Source: a bacterium (GTDB lineage: Bacteria > SZUA-79 > Acidulodesulfobacterales > Acidulodesulfobacteraceae). From it: a stretch of DNA of 24,169 bases. Below the pieces are notes generated by a model, which worked only from the letters and a program-made list of their open reading frames with translations, had not been told where the DNA came from and searched no databases. The stretch spans positions 1-24,169 of the forward strand of contig JAJYZM010000002.1 of the NCBI GenBank assembly GCA_021799935.1. Direction: 5' to 3'. The stretch's first letter is position 1. Each line of letters begins with the position of its first letter. Shown here piece by piece: positions 13,788 through 23,040 of the stretch. The position numbers were made by a program, and so were the translations under genes.

Positions 13788-14210
13788 ATGAATTTTACCA
13801 TTACAGTAACAGAAATTAAAGAACTTTTTTCATTAATTAAAGAAGAATCTCGAAACTATTCAAGATGACGGAACTTAATATCCAAAAACAGGCAGGTAAG
13901 TATCTCTCGCAAGTGTCCTTACAAAAACTGCAAGATACGATAAAAGGCTCTTAAACGGTCTTTACGCTATGTTTTTATCCGCGGAATAAGCACAAGAACC
14001 TTATCTGCCTTAAGCTCTAAATTAATAGGAAGAAAGGCTTCGCCTTCCGAGATATCTTCTATATCCAACAAAGATATTAAGCATCTCAAAATAGACGGAG
14101 CTAATTTTCCGATGGGAATTACAGACTCGATAGATAATACCCATATTCTTGCAATAATCGGAGCAACCGAAAAAGGAACAAGATATAATTTGATTTTTAA
14201 TTTAAAATGA
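13788..14210 (+). pseudogene. IS256-family (mutator-type) transposase relic
   Basis: Pieces of one protein appear in order in different frames. From ATG 13788 the reading is MNFTITVTEIKELFSLIKEE, typical of the N-terminus of these transposases. After a stop, a second frame from about 13866 gives MTELNIQKQAGKYLSQ, matching the next segment. Near 13957 LNGLYAMFLS appears, and after another shift GISTRTLSALSSKLIGRKA then SEISSISNKD. The family segment around EKWRTRDLS is deleted. KHLKIDGANF, carrying the first catalytic Asp of the DDE triad, and IGATEKGTRYNL follow, ending at TGA 14208-14210. More than half of the protein, with the other catalytic residues, is missing. I could not find terminal inverted repeats. 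It is an old, inactive insertion. Confidence 0.75.
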
Positions 14211-14277
14211 TGTATAAAAAATAAAAACATTTTATATTATTTACTTTAATTAATTAATCTTATAGCCTGCATCAAAA

Positions 14278-15279
14278 ATGAACTTGCAAAATGAATTAAT
14301 CGAACGCTACGCAGAGCAATTTCCCGATTCAAGAATCGGGAAATGTATAAAGATAATAGAACGGGCGGCAAAGATGAAAATAAATCTTCTTATTCAGGGG
14401 GAAACCGGCACGGGAAAAACAACCTTGATTAATTTTGTAGGTAAAAAAATTTTTCCGACAAAGCCACTCGTAACGGTATCCTGCTTTAATTTATCGGGCG
14501 AACTTTTTCAATCGGTGCTTTGCGGACATCTAAAAGGCGCATTCACCGGCGCCGTAGAAACTACGAAGGGAAAAGCCCAAGCCGCCAATAACGGGGTATT
14601 GTTTTTCGACGATGTGGATACTTTAACTATGAATAACCAGTCCAAGCTTTTATATTTTCTGGATTATCACGTGTGCGAGAAAGTCGGCAGTACAATGCGG
14701 GAATTATTAAACTTATGGACGGCATTCTCCACGAATTCGAATATCGAAGAAAAAATAATGACCGGATTTATGAGGGAAGATTTTTATTACAGGATTTCGA
14801 CTGTTAAGGTAAACATCCCTCCTTTGAGGGAAAGGCCTAATTTTATAAGATATTTTATTGAAAATTATTTAGACGGCTTAAAAATTTCGTACCGTAAAAA
14901 ATTTATGGATGAATGCCTCGGATACGAGTGGCCCGGAAATATCAGGGAGATGACCTCTGCGCTGGATAGAATTCATATTTTAAACTACGACGGCTGCAAA
15001 AAGGTTCAATCGCTTAAAGAATGCGGCATAGATACGCGCGGGTATAAACGCAAAGGCGAAAATCCGGCGCAAAACCGTTCGGAAAATTATCCGGCGGCAT
15101 TAAAACAAAACGGCGGCGGAGAAGATATTTTCGATATAACTTCCGAGAAAGACAGAATTATGTCCGCATTAAAAAAAGCAAAATACAAAAGAAATAAGGC
15201 ATGCAAAATATTGGATATTTCATATTCTACGCTGTGGCGGAAATTAAAACGATACGAAATTTACGAAAGCCTCAGATAA
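14278..15279 (+). CDS. Sigma-54 activator-like AAA+ protein with Fis-type HTH (no receiver domain)
   Basis: The 333-residue protein resembles bacterial enhancer-binding proteins that remodel sigma-54 RNA polymerase with ATP. The AAA+ domain begins almost at once: Walker A GETGTGKTT (41-49), the sigma-54 contact loop GAFTGA intact (87-92), Walker B-like VLFFDDVD (107-114), REDFYYRIS (166-174), PPLRERP (181-187) and WPGNIREM (218-225). A Fis-type helix-turn-helix occupies about 290-328. No N-terminal sensor domain is present, as in PspF. Several conserved positions differ: GKT instead of the usual GKE, DD instead of DE in Walker B, and NLWTAFSTNSN where VRIIAATxxx is expected. ATP hydrolysis may be weakened. 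There is no visible ribosome-binding site before ATG 14278, and the transposase relic ends 67 nt upstream, so loss of 5' sequence is possible. Confidence 0.8.
   Translation: MNLQNELIERYAEQFPDSRIGKCIKIIERAAKMKINLLIQGETGTGKTTLINFVGKKIFPTKPLVTVSCFNLSGELFQSVLCGHLKGAFTGAVETTKGKAQAANNGVLFFDDVDTLTMNNQSKLLYFLDYHVCEKVGSTMRELLNLWTAFSTNSNIEEKIMTGFMREDFYYRISTVKVNIPPLRERPNFIRYFIENYLDGLKISYRKKFMDECLGYEWPGNIREMTSALDRIHILNYDGCKKVQSLKECGIDTRGYKRKGENPAQNRSENYPAALKQNGGGEDIFDITSEKDRIMSALKKAKYKRNKACKILDISYSTLWRKLKRYEIYESLR
14319..14344. repeat. Perfect 12-bp dyad inside the 5' coding region of the AAA+ activator
   Basis: ATTTCCCGATTC (14319-14330) and GAATCGGGAAAT (14333-14344) are exact inverted copies with only two bases (AA) between. 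The dyad lies within codons 14-23 of the activator gene. It could be an operator-like site for a dimeric DNA-binding protein or form a tight mRNA hairpin. The sequence is read through as coding. Confidence 0.75.
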
Positions 15280-15281
15280 AT

Positions 15282-15321
15282 AAAAACCCCCCTCCGCTGT
15301 TTATAAAAACGCGGATGGGGG
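15282..15321 (-). terminator. Rho-independent terminator of the P-type ATPase gene
   Basis: On the minus strand CCCCCATCCGC (15321-15311) pairs with GCGGAGGGGG (15297-15288) around a 13-nt loop, with one bulged A, and is followed by G then TTTTT (15286-15282). It lies 39 nt past the ATPase stop and abuts the 3' end of the convergent AAA+ gene (stop at 15279). The T-tract orientation shows it serves the minus strand; a weaker effect on the plus strand is possible. Confidence 0.85.
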
Positions 15322-15360
15322 CAGGTTTACACAATCAAACCGATTGCCGATAAAATAAAA

Positions 15361-17796
15361 CTACGGCCTGACGTTAAACTTCTTGAATATCCACACTTTT
15401 GCTATATCGACAAAGAACAAGTAAATTACGCCGATTATTAAAATTCTAAATATGTCCCCCCAGGAAACTGCCGTTATCAGGGGACTTCCTCCGCCGATAC
15501 CGCCGATACCGTAGTGCGCCAGCAGGGAAACGAGTATGAAATCGGCGACGGTTGCCGTAATCATAAGTTTTGACGGCATGGACTTGTAAAAATAACCTCC
15601 GGTCCTGACGAGATACAAAACGCCCTGTCCCGTAAAAACCATTATCAGGAACACTATTGTTTGAATCTGTCCGGTGGGGTAATTTTTAGAGAGCAAATAT
15701 ATAAGAGCGCCGAAGGAAAAAATTAGTTGGAATATTCCCATGGGAACGGAACCCATTATCATATTCTTAATCTTCCAGTCGTTCGGTTTAGGAGAGAATT
15801 TCACGTTATCCGTCGATATCGACATGGTTACGAAGTCGTTGGTGAATAACAAAAGGATTACTAGAAGCGGAGTTATTATGAACGATTGGGACGGAAGTTT
15901 ATGATAAAAGTAATTCATAAGAACGACTCCGAAAATCGTAAAAAACGAAATTTCTATGGTTTTGGCTATCTTGTTCAGAACCCACGTAGCCATTCTCTGA
16001 AATATTTCCCTGCTCGTTTTAATAGCGCCGACGATATCCGCAAGGCCTGGGTCTGTAAGAACCACGCTGGCTGCAGCTTTTGCCACGTCGGTAGAACCCG
16101 AAACGGCTATTCCGACCTCTGCCTGTTTAAGCGCCGGCGAATCGTTTACGCCGTCGCCGGTCATTCCGACGATATAGCCGTTATCCTGAAGCGCCTTTAC
16201 TATGCTATACTTATCTTCCGGATAAATGCCGCCGAACACGTCGTAACCGGCAAGTTTTTTCTCGCCTTCTTTGGTTTTGCTGAGTTCAAGAAGTTCTTTC
16301 CTCTCGCAAACCCTGTCGCCGATGTCGAGCCTGCCTGCTATAGTCCTGGCGGTTATAGCAGTGTCGCCGGTCAGCATAATAGTCCTTACGCCCAGATTGC
16401 GGAGTTCATGGACGAGGGTCTTGGAATCCGGTCTTTCAGGGTCCATATAACCCAGGAACCCTAAGAAATCCAATTTATCGCCCTTTTTGCACCCGACCGC
16501 AAGAACCCTTTCCCCTTTAGTCGCGAGGCTTGTTTCAACTTGCTCGAATTTATATCCCGAATCTTTTCCGCCGCTGACCATTTCCCAGATGGTTTTGGGC
16601 TGTCCTTTGAATACCTGGACATCCTGACCGTTTACGTTGTAAACGGCTTCGGTTCTTTTAGTAGCAGGGTCGAACGGAGTGAAAGATACGCGCGTCCCGT
16701 CCTCTTTTATATTTAAAGGGTCCGAAACCTTAAATATCGCATCGTCTAAGGCATCCTGGCTCTTGGCGTCGCTTGCCATAATCGCATATTTTAACAATTC
16801 TTCTTTCGTATGTCCGTCAACCGGAGTAACGTCTTCAAGGATAACTTTGTTTGCGGTAAGGGTTCCCGTCTTATCGGAGCATAGAATCGTCATTGCCGCG
16901 GATTCCTCAATGGCGGAAAGTTTGGTCGTCAATACGCCTTTTTTGGAAAGTTCGACCGCGCCGAGCGCCGTGGAAAGCGTATATGTTGCCGGAAGGGCTA
17001 TAGGGATAGCCGCTATAAGTATTACTAATATAAAAACAAGCGTGTCGAGGAGCGGGAAACCGTTATATATTCCGTATACTAAGAAAAACGCCAGGATAAC
17101 GAAATCTATCGCCATCAGGTATTTAACGATTTTAAAAATCAATCTCGACAGGTTGCTTTTGGTTTTTGCAATTTTAACGAGTTCGGCAGTCTTGCCGAAA
17201 AAGCTGTTTTTTCCCGTTCCAACTACTATTCCCGTCGCTTCCCCCCTTTTTACTACTGAACCGGAATATGCAACGCTGCCCGCCTCAGCCTCGACCGGAA
17301 GAGATTCCCCGGTCAGAGCCGACTGGTCAAGCTGGACGTTGCTGTCTAATATTTTTACGTCTGCAGGAACGAAATCGCCCATTTTTAAAAGAACCAAATC
17401 ATCTGGCACGAGGTATTTTGCGTCAAGTATGGTCCACTTGTCGTCCCTCATGACTTTTGCCTTGACGGCAAGCCTCTGCTTTAAAAGCTCGAGGGCTTTC
17501 TGCGCCTTTCCTTCATGAAGAAAGGACATTACCGCGTTAAATATTAAAAGCGCTATTATTACTCCGGCCTCAATATACTTTACCGATTCCTTAGTGGTAA
17601 TCCCGGCTATAACTTCCAGTATCGCCGCAAACTCTAACATCCACGGAATAGGCCCCCAGAACCTTTTTAAAAAATCCATAACCGGATTCTTTTTTTCTTC
17701 CTCAACGCAGTTTAAACCGCACACTTCGATTTTCTGGTTTGCCTGTTCGGTCGTAAGACAGACATACTCGCATACAGTTTCCTTTTTTTTAGACAT
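15361..17796 (-). CDS. Plasma-membrane proton-efflux P-type ATPase (P3A family)
   Basis: This 811-residue ATPase is predicted to pump protons out of the cytoplasm at the expense of ATP, as fungal and plant P3A enzymes do. Order of elements: N-terminal cytosolic segment, the family sequence FWGPIPWMLEFAAILE (46-61), actuator loop LTGES (161-165), IAAIPIALPA in M4 (261-270), phosphorylation motif CSDKTGTLT with Asp308, FTPFDPATKRTEA (372-384), MLTGD (474-478), TGDGVNDSPAL hinge (546-556), and FTNDFVTMSIS in M6 with Asp654 at the proton-carrying Asp position of plant AHA2 (Asp684). No C-terminal regulatory tail follows M10. Four cysteines (9, 13, 26, 30) sit in the N-terminus, which is unusual. 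GGGGGG precedes ATG 17796. The gene is single, with its own terminator. Such pumps are common in acidophiles. Confidence 0.93.
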   Translation of the reverse strand: MSKKKETVCEYVCLTTEQANQKIEVCGLNCVEEEKKNPVMDFLKRFWGPIPWMLEFAAILEVIAGITTKESVKYIEAGVIIALLIFNAVMSFLHEGKAQKALELLKQRLAVKAKVMRDDKWTILDAKYLVPDDLVLLKMGDFVPADVKILDSNVQLDQSALTGESLPVEAEAGSVAYSGSVVKRGEATGIVVGTGKNSFFGKTAELVKIAKTKSNLSRLIFKIVKYLMAIDFVILAFFLVYGIYNGFPLLDTLVFILVILIAAIPIALPATYTLSTALGAVELSKKGVLTTKLSAIEESAAMTILCSDKTGTLTANKVILEDVTPVDGHTKEELLKYAIMASDAKSQDALDDAIFKVSDPLNIKEDGTRVSFTPFDPATKRTEAVYNVNGQDVQVFKGQPKTIWEMVSGGKDSGYKFEQVETSLATKGERVLAVGCKKGDKLDFLGFLGYMDPERPDSKTLVHELRNLGVRTIMLTGDTAITARTIAGRLDIGDRVCERKELLELSKTKEGEKKLAGYDVFGGIYPEDKYSIVKALQDNGYIVGMTGDGVNDSPALKQAEVGIAVSGSTDVAKAAASVVLTDPGLADIVGAIKTSREIFQRMATWVLNKIAKTIEISFFTIFGVVLMNYFYHKLPSQSFIITPLLVILLLFTNDFVTMSISTDNVKFSPKPNDWKIKNMIMGSVPMGIFQLIFSFGALIYLLSKNYPTGQIQTIVFLIMVFTGQGVLYLVRTGGYFYKSMPSKLMITATVADFILVSLLAHYGIGGIGGGSPLITAVSWGDIFRILIIGVIYLFFVDIAKVWIFKKFNVRP

Positions 17797-18008
17797 TTAC
17801 CCCCCAATTTGTTTAAAAATATGGTTAATTTTAAAAAATAATGATATTATAATACAGTAAGATAAAATGCGTATTAAGAATAAAGAAGCATTTTTTATGC
17901 CATAAAATATTATTATACCGTTTCTTTTAGATACGACCGGTTTAAAATAAGGTTAGACCCAAATCCCGATTAAGAATTCAGTAATTCATAAATATAAGTT
18001 GACGAATA

Positions 18009-18048
18009 TGAAATAAAATGAGATAATTTGAAATAAAATGATATATAG
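18009..18048. repeat. Two tandem 20-nt direct repeats downstream of uvrA
   Basis: Two 20-nt units, 18009-18028 and 18029-18048, share the identical first 13 bases TGAAATAAAATGA and a similar AT-rich remainder. They lie between the uvrA stop (18054) and the P-type ATPase start. Only two copies are present and no function is evident. Confidence 0.6.
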
Positions 18049-18053
18049 TGAAC

Positions 18054-20867
18054 TTACTTGAAATTGGACAATCCGGCTAAATACCTGCCGATAGACGAAT
18101 CCCTGTTAACGGAAATCTCCTCCGGCGTTCCGCATGCGATTATTCTGCCCCCGCCGTCCCCACCGTCCGGTCCCATATCGATTATATAGTCTGCCGATTT
18201 TATTACGTCTAAATTATGTTCAATTACTATTACGGTATTGCCTGCTTCTACTAAAAGATTCAATATGTTTAAAAGTTTGCTTATATCGTCGAAATGAAGT
18301 CCCGTGGTAGGTTCGTCGAGTATATAAAGCGTCTTATACTGTCCCGGCCTCGACAGCTCTTTCGAGAGTTTTATTCTTTGAGCCTCGCCTCCCGACAGAG
18401 TAGTAGCAAGCTGTCCTAAATTTATATAATCGAGCCCGACGTCGATTAAAAACTTTAGCTTATGCGCGAGAGCCGGAAGCGTATCGAAAAATTCATAAGC
18501 TTCTTTAACGGTCATGTTCAGGACGTCGTAAATATTTTTATTCTTATATGCAATTTCTAAAGTAGGCCTGTTATATCTTTTCCCCTTGCATACATCGCAC
18601 ATAACATAAACGTCCGGCATAAAAAGCATTTCTATTTTTTTTACACCGTCGCCGCTGCAGGCCTCGCATCTGCCTCCTTTTACGTTAAAACTGAATCTGC
18701 CGGGGTCGTAGCCTCTTGACCTCGCTTCTTTTGTTCCCGCAAAAATATCCCTTATGAGCGTGAATATTCCGGTATAAGTAGCCGGATTAGACCTCGGCGT
18801 TCTCCCTATGGGGGACTGGTCTATATTGACTACCCTGTCGAAATATTTTACGTTTATTATATCATCCGCCTCAAACTTTTTAAAATCCGATATATACCCG
18901 TTTTTATAGGCCGACAAAGCCTGATAGAGCGTATCTATTATCAAGGTGCTCTTCCCCGACCCGGATACTCCGGTAACGCATATAAAATTATTCAGCGGAA
19001 TTTTAACGTCGATATTTTTCAGGTTATTCATCCTGGCGCCTTTTATTTCCAAATAACCCGATAAACTGCCCCTTCTGAAACCCGGCATATTTATTTTTAA
19101 TTTTCCGGTTAAATATTTTCCGGTTAAAGAAGCTGGGTTTTTCATGATTTCTTCCGGGGTTCCCTGGGCTACTATATAGCCTCCGTTTTTACCCGCTCCG
19201 GGCCCCATATCGATAATATAGTCGGATTTAAGCATAGTAGCTTCGTCATGCTCGACGACAATAAGCGTATTGCCTTTATCGCGCAAATCTATAATCGTTT
19301 TAAGAAGCCGCTCGTTATCCCGCATATGCAGTCCTATGCTCGGTTCGTCCATAACGTATAGAACGCCGGTTAAACCGGAGCCTATTTGCGAAGCAAGCCT
19401 TATTCTCTGGGACTCTCCGCCGGAAAGCGTTTGAGCCTGCCTCGAAAGAGTCAGATATTCAAGCCCTACATTGGTTAAAAATTGCAGCCTGTCTTTAACC
19501 TCGTTTAAAATTTTGGCCGCGATACCCGCTTCGTAATCGCTTAAATTCAAATTTTTAAAAAAAACTAGGGCATCTTTAATGCTTAAATTTACAATTTCTG
19601 CTATATTAAGTCCGCCTACCCTGTAACTGAGCGATTCTTTCTTTAATCTGAAGCCTCCGCACTCGGGGCATATTTTCTCGGCTCTAAATTTTCTTGGGTC
19701 CAGCAGATAATTCCCTTCCGCTATATTTCTTTCAAGCATGGGCATGATGCCTTCCCAGTATTTTAAATGGAACGATTTATCGTCGTTCATGGCGTCGTAA
19801 AACTTTATTTTTTCGCCGCCTGAGCCGTATAATATCGCGTACTTTATATCTTCGCTTAAATCCGCGTAGGGGGTATCCGGAGCAAAACCGTAATGTTTCG
19901 ATAAAGCGTTTATAATTTGATTTTTATAAACAGGGGTAGCATTTTTGAAAATAATTAATGCATCTTCCTTAAGAGAAAGATTTTTATCTGGAATAACAAG
20001 GTCTTCGTCAAAATATTCCTTATAGCCCAATCCGCCGCATTCCAAACAGGCGCCCTGCGGGCTGTTAAACGAAAAAACAGACGGTTCCGGCTTGCCGTAA
20101 CTTATATTGCAGTCTAAACAAATCGAGTTCTCGGTTAATATCTCTTCCCTGTTTTCGTATTTCAGCTTTAAAATTCCGGAAGATAATTTTAAAGCAAGTT
20201 CTATGGAATCGAATAATCTTTTTTTATTTTCTTCTTTTATGACTAATCTGTCGATAACCAAATCGATATTATGTTTCTTTTTTTTATCGAGATTAATCGG
20301 CTCGTCTAAGTTATATTCTTTACCGTCGGCGTATATTCTGTAAAATCCGTGTTTAAGGTAATCGTCGAACTTTGCCCTGAACTCGCCCTTCCTTTCGATA
20401 ACTATCGGAGACAAAACTATCAGTTTTTCTCCCGCCTTATTCGAATAAACCGATTCCACCATCTGGTCTACGGTTTTGGGTTCTATTTTTTTACCGCAAT
20501 TATAGCAGTATGGAACTCCCACTCTTGCAAAAAGAACTCTGAGATAATCATAAATTTCCGTAATAGTTCCTACCGTAGAACGGGGGTTTTTGCTTACCGA
20601 TTTCTGTTCTATGGAAATGGCCGGCGAAAGTCCTTCAACCGAATCTACATCGGGTTTGTCCATCTGTTCCATAAATTGCCTTGCGTAAGAAGACAGGGAT
20701 TCCAGATATCTCCTCTGCCCTTCGGCAAATATAGTGTCAAAAGCCAAAGAGGACTTGCCGGAGCCTGAAAGGCCGGTTATTACTACAAGTTTATCTTTAG
20801 GAATTTCTAAGCTTATATTTTTTAAATTATGCTGCCTTGCCCCTTTGATTATTATCTTTCTGTCCAT
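18054..20867 (-). CDS. uvrA: Excinuclease ABC subunit A
   Basis: UvrA is the damage-sensing ABC ATPase that starts nucleotide excision repair with UvrB. The 937-residue protein has two ABC modules. The first Walker A is GLSGSGKSS (32-40) and the first zinc module uses Cys250, Cys253, Cys274 and Cys277. The first ABC signature is [15 protein letters not shown], followed by a Walker [11 protein letters not shown]. The second Walker A is GVSGSGKST, then a second zinc module (RCEACSGDG ... CDVCKG), [16 protein letters not shown] and [10 protein letters not shown]. All elements are intact and length is standard. The start ATG 20867 overlaps the pdxA 3' end by 16 nt, and the GGAG upstream lies within pdxA, so translation is probably coupled. 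No clear terminator was seen downstream. Confidence 0.96.
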   Translation of the reverse strand: MDRKIIIKGARQHNLKNISLEIPKDKLVVITGLSGSGKSSLAFDTIFAEGQRRYLESLSSYARQFMEQMDKPDVDSVEGLSPAISIEQKSVSKNPRSTVGTITEIYDYLRVLFARVGVPYCYNCGKKIEPKTVDQMVESVYSNKAGEKLIVLSPIVIERKGEFRAKFDDYLKHGFYRIYADGKEYNLDEPINLDKKKKHNIDLVIDRLVIKEENKKRLFDSIELALKLSSGILKLKYENREEILTENSICLDCNISYGKPEPSVFSFNSPQGACLECGGLGYKEYFDEDLVIPDKNLSLKEDALIIFKNATPVYKNQIINALSKHYGFAPDTPYADLSEDIKYAILYGSGGEKIKFYDAMNDDKSFHLKYWEGIMPMLERNIAEGNYLLDPRKFRAEKICPECGGFRLKKESLSYRVGGLNIAEIVNLSIKDALVFFKNLNLSDYEAGIAAKILNEVKDRLQFLTNVGLEYLTLSRQAQTLSGGESQRIRLASQIGSGLTGVLYVMDEPSIGLHMRDNERLLKTIIDLRDKGNTLIVVEHDEATMLKSDYIIDMGPGAGKNGGYIVAQGTPEEIMKNPASLTGKYLTGKLKINMPGFRRGSLSGYLEIKGARMNNLKNIDVKIPLNNFICVTGVSGSGKSTLIIDTLYQALSAYKNGYISDFKKFEADDIINVKYFDRVVNIDQSPIGRTPRSNPATYTGIFTLIRDIFAGTKEARSRGYDPGRFSFNVKGGRCEACSGDGVKKIEMLFMPDVYVMCDVCKGKRYNRPTLEIAYKNKNIYDVLNMTVKEAYEFFDTLPALAHKLKFLIDVGLDYINLGQLATTLSGGEAQRIKLSKELSRPGQYKTLYILDEPTTGLHFDDISKLLNILNLLVEAGNTVIVIEHNLDVIKSADYIIDMGPDGGDGGGRIIACGTPEEISVNRDSSIGRYLAGLSNFK

Positions 20868-21880
20868 TTATTTCTGTTCTCCGATATCCTGCGGACTAAT
20901 TTTACCGATTCGAGCATGCTTTGGTAATCCGCCGTATTCTTGCCGGCGATATCATAAGCCGTTCCGTGCACGGGAGACGTTCTTATAATCTTCAGTCCCG
21001 CGGTAACGTTAACCCCTTTGTTAAAAGAAAGAAGTTTAAACGGTATAAGCGCCTGGTCGTGATACATAGAAACTATTAAATCGAAATCTTTATATCTTTT
21101 CGCAAAAAAACTGTCCGCCGGAAAAGGTCCTTCTATATTTTCGTTTTTGTTCCGAAATTCTTCGACGACTGGTATTATATAATCTTTTTCCTCCACGCCT
21201 ATCCTGCCGTTTTCTCCGGCGTGCGGATTCAAACCTAATACGGCGATTCGGGGGTTTTTTTTGCCGAAATCCTTTTTTATCCAGTTAAGCGATATATTTA
21301 TTATGTTTCTTAATAAATCTTTCGTTATCTTATCGGGAACGTCCGATAACGGAATATGAATAGTCGCAAGAACGGTAATTATTTTTTTTGAATAAAAAAG
21401 CATAGCAAAATCGTCGGAACCGGTTAAATGCCCTAACAGTTCGGTATGCCCTCCGAACTTTGCCCCTCCTTTAAGCATCATGTCTTTATTAATAGGGGCA
21501 GTCGCAAAGCCGCATATTTTACCCTTTAGAGAAAAATCTACAGCCGTTTCTATGTACCGTTCGACGTCTTTTGCGTATTCCGGATTAGCCGCCCCTAACT
21601 TAACTGAACCGTAAGGCTTCGAAGATAAATCTATTACGTTAATTTTTCCGTTATTATAGGATTTTTTAAGAGGCGACCCGGGATTGATTAAATTCAGCGG
21701 CGCGTTTGTTTTTATTACTTTTTTTGAAATATTGGCTATATGTTCGAAAGACCCGAAAATAACCGGTTTGATGCATTCATTTTTCCCGGCAAAATATTTC
21801 GACGACTTTATTGCAATCTCCGGCCCTATTCCGCCGGGGTCTCCCATTGTAATGCCTATAAAACAGTTTTCTTTAAGCAA
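20852..21880 (-). CDS. pdxA: 4-hydroxythreonine-4-phosphate dehydrogenase
   Basis: PdxA oxidises 4-phospho-hydroxy-L-threonine with NAD in the DXP-dependent route to pyridoxal phosphate. The 342-residue product starts with [20 protein letters not shown] (about 7-26). It also has [28 protein letters not shown] with a metal-binding His, [14 protein letters not shown], and [16 protein letters not shown] carrying further His and Asp ligands, all family signatures. The only plausible start is a TTG at 21880. The nearest ATG lies inside the conserved GITMGDPGG motif and is too late, and no good ribosome-binding site is visible. This suggests low or coupled expression from the surA-like gene 16 nt upstream. 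The 3' end overlaps uvrA. PdxA2-type paralogues with other roles cannot be excluded. Confidence 0.93.
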   Translation of the reverse strand: MLKENCFIGITMGDPGGIGPEIAIKSSKYFAGKNECIKPVIFGSFEHIANISKKVIKTNAPLNLINPGSPLKKSYNNGKINVIDLSSKPYGSVKLGAANPEYAKDVERYIETAVDFSLKGKICGFATAPINKDMMLKGGAKFGGHTELLGHLTGSDDFAMLFYSKKIITVLATIHIPLSDVPDKITKDLLRNIINISLNWIKKDFGKKNPRIAVLGLNPHAGENGRIGVEEKDYIIPVVEEFRNKNENIEGPFPADSFFAKRYKDFDLIVSMYHDQALIPFKLLSFNKGVNVTAGLKIIRTSPVHGTAYDIAGKNTADYQSMLESVKLVRRISENRNKWTER

Positions 21881-21896
21881 TTTGAATTTTATTTTA

Positions 21897-22910
21897 TTAT
21901 GCGGCGATCAATATCTTAACGTAAGAATTTTTTCTTGCCTTTTTTAAAATCTTTTCGAGGTATTTATTTGTTTTATATTTTTCTAAAATAGAAAATATTT
22001 CGGGTCTTGCCTGTTTAAAGGTTTTAAAAGACCCCGTTTTTTCCCCGACGGATTTTAAGACGGCATAACCGAACTCGGTTCTTATAACGCCGCTTACTTC
22101 TCCAACATGCAGTTTAAAAGCCGTGTCGGAAAAATTGGGAGAAAGTTTATTTTTATAAATATAACCTATTCTTCCCCCGTTTTTTTCCGAAGGGTCTTCG
22201 GAATACTCCCTTGCAAGTGCAGAAAAACTTTTATTTCCGGATATAGCAGTCTCCCTTATTTTGGAAATTCTCTTGTATATTTCTTCCCTTAATTTCTTAT
22301 CTGCATTTTTAGGTACGGCTAAAAATATGAGCTTCAAATCCACTTTAGGCTCGCCTCTGAATTCTTCTATATTTTTTCTATAATAATTTACCAGTTGGCT
22401 CTTAGTTATAACCATCTTATTGCCGTAAACTTTTCTTAAAAGCTCGACTTCCATAAAATGGTTTTTGACCTGTTTTATATATAGCTTTTTACTTATTCCT
22501 TTTTTAGATAAGAATTTAAAAAACTGTTTGACCGTAAAATTATTGGCAAGTGCTACGGCTCTTATATAAGCTTTTAACTGTTTAGGGGCAACATAAATAG
22601 CGGCTTTTTCCTCTTCCTGTTTAATTAAAATTTTATCTACTAATGCATTAAGCGCCTCTTTGGTTTTAGACATAACTACGTTATCTGCCTGAGTAAAAAT
22701 ACCTTGGGACGCTTCGTTTTGCATTTGCTCGTACTGCTCGAAAGCCTGCCTGTCAAATTTTGCAAATTGATACAAAGTAATCGGCGTTTTATTTACTACT
22801 GCTATTACCTGATCTATTATTAAGGCGTTTGCGTTTTTTATTAAGGCGGAAAATAAAACGAATGTTAAAACTGCTGATGTTAAAATTACAAAAATCTTAC
22901 TTTTTCTCAT
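21897..22910 (-). CDS. SurA-like periplasmic parvulin-type peptidyl-prolyl isomerase
   Basis: The 337-residue protein has an N-terminal signal peptide (MRKSK, hydrophobic core, ANA near residue 29), then the SurA-type N-terminal chaperone segment beginning IIDQVIAVVNKTPITLYQF. One parvulin domain follows at about 185-285, with KVDLKLIFLAV, FSALAREYSEDPSEKNGGRIGYI and VGEVSGVIRTEFGYAVLKS. E. coli SurA has two such domains, so this is a shorter one-domain version. The expected role is chaperoning and isomerising outer-membrane proteins in the periplasm, possibly including the porin encoded here. There is no Shine-Dalgarno sequence before ATG 22910; an A/T-only stretch lies between it and a palindrome. 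It sits between the ppiC-type gene and pdxA on one strand. Confidence 0.87.
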   Translation of the reverse strand: MRKSKIFVILTSAVLTFVLFSALIKNANALIIDQVIAVVNKTPITLYQFAKFDRQAFEQYEQMQNEASQGIFTQADNVVMSKTKEALNALVDKILIKQEEEKAAIYVAPKQLKAYIRAVALANNFTVKQFFKFLSKKGISKKLYIKQVKNHFMEVELLRKVYGNKMVITKSQLVNYYRKNIEEFRGEPKVDLKLIFLAVPKNADKKLREEIYKRISKIRETAISGNKSFSALAREYSEDPSEKNGGRIGYIYKNKLSPNFSDTAFKLHVGEVSGVIRTEFGYAVLKSVGEKTGSFKTFKQARPEIFSILEKYKTNKYLEKILKKARKNSYVKILIAA

Positions 22911-22924
22911 TTTTTATTATTAAA

Positions 22925-22995
22925 ACGGATATATCCGTCCTTCATTATTGCTTATAACCTATAAGCAAATGCGGCATAATAATATTATGCCGCAT
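22925..22995. repeat. Three consecutive palindromes between the ppiC-type and surA-like genes
   Basis: Three perfect dyads follow one another: ACGGATATATCCGT (22925-22938); TTGCTTATA with TATAAGCAA around ACC (22948-22968); and ATGCGGCATAAT with ATTATGCCGCAT around AAT (22969-22995). The minus-strand transcript meets the last one first. None has a proper T-tract, so a simple terminator is not clear. They may act as an attenuator, an RNA-processing or stability element, or a protein-binding array. Confidence 0.75.
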
Positions 22996-23040
22996 CTCCT
23001 TTATCGATATATATTTAACTTTTAATAAAACCAGCTGTAC

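Noticed and set aside
15886..16464. Second long plus-strand frame (192 codons) opposite the P-type ATPase
   Set aside because: Antisense shadow of the conserved catalytic domain, with no ribosome-binding site or recognisable domain.
16679..17518. Long open frame (279 codons) on the plus strand opposite the P-type ATPase
   Set aside because: It is entirely antisense to a gene with all family motifs; the translation is Ser/Thr-rich and without motifs, as expected of a shadow frame.
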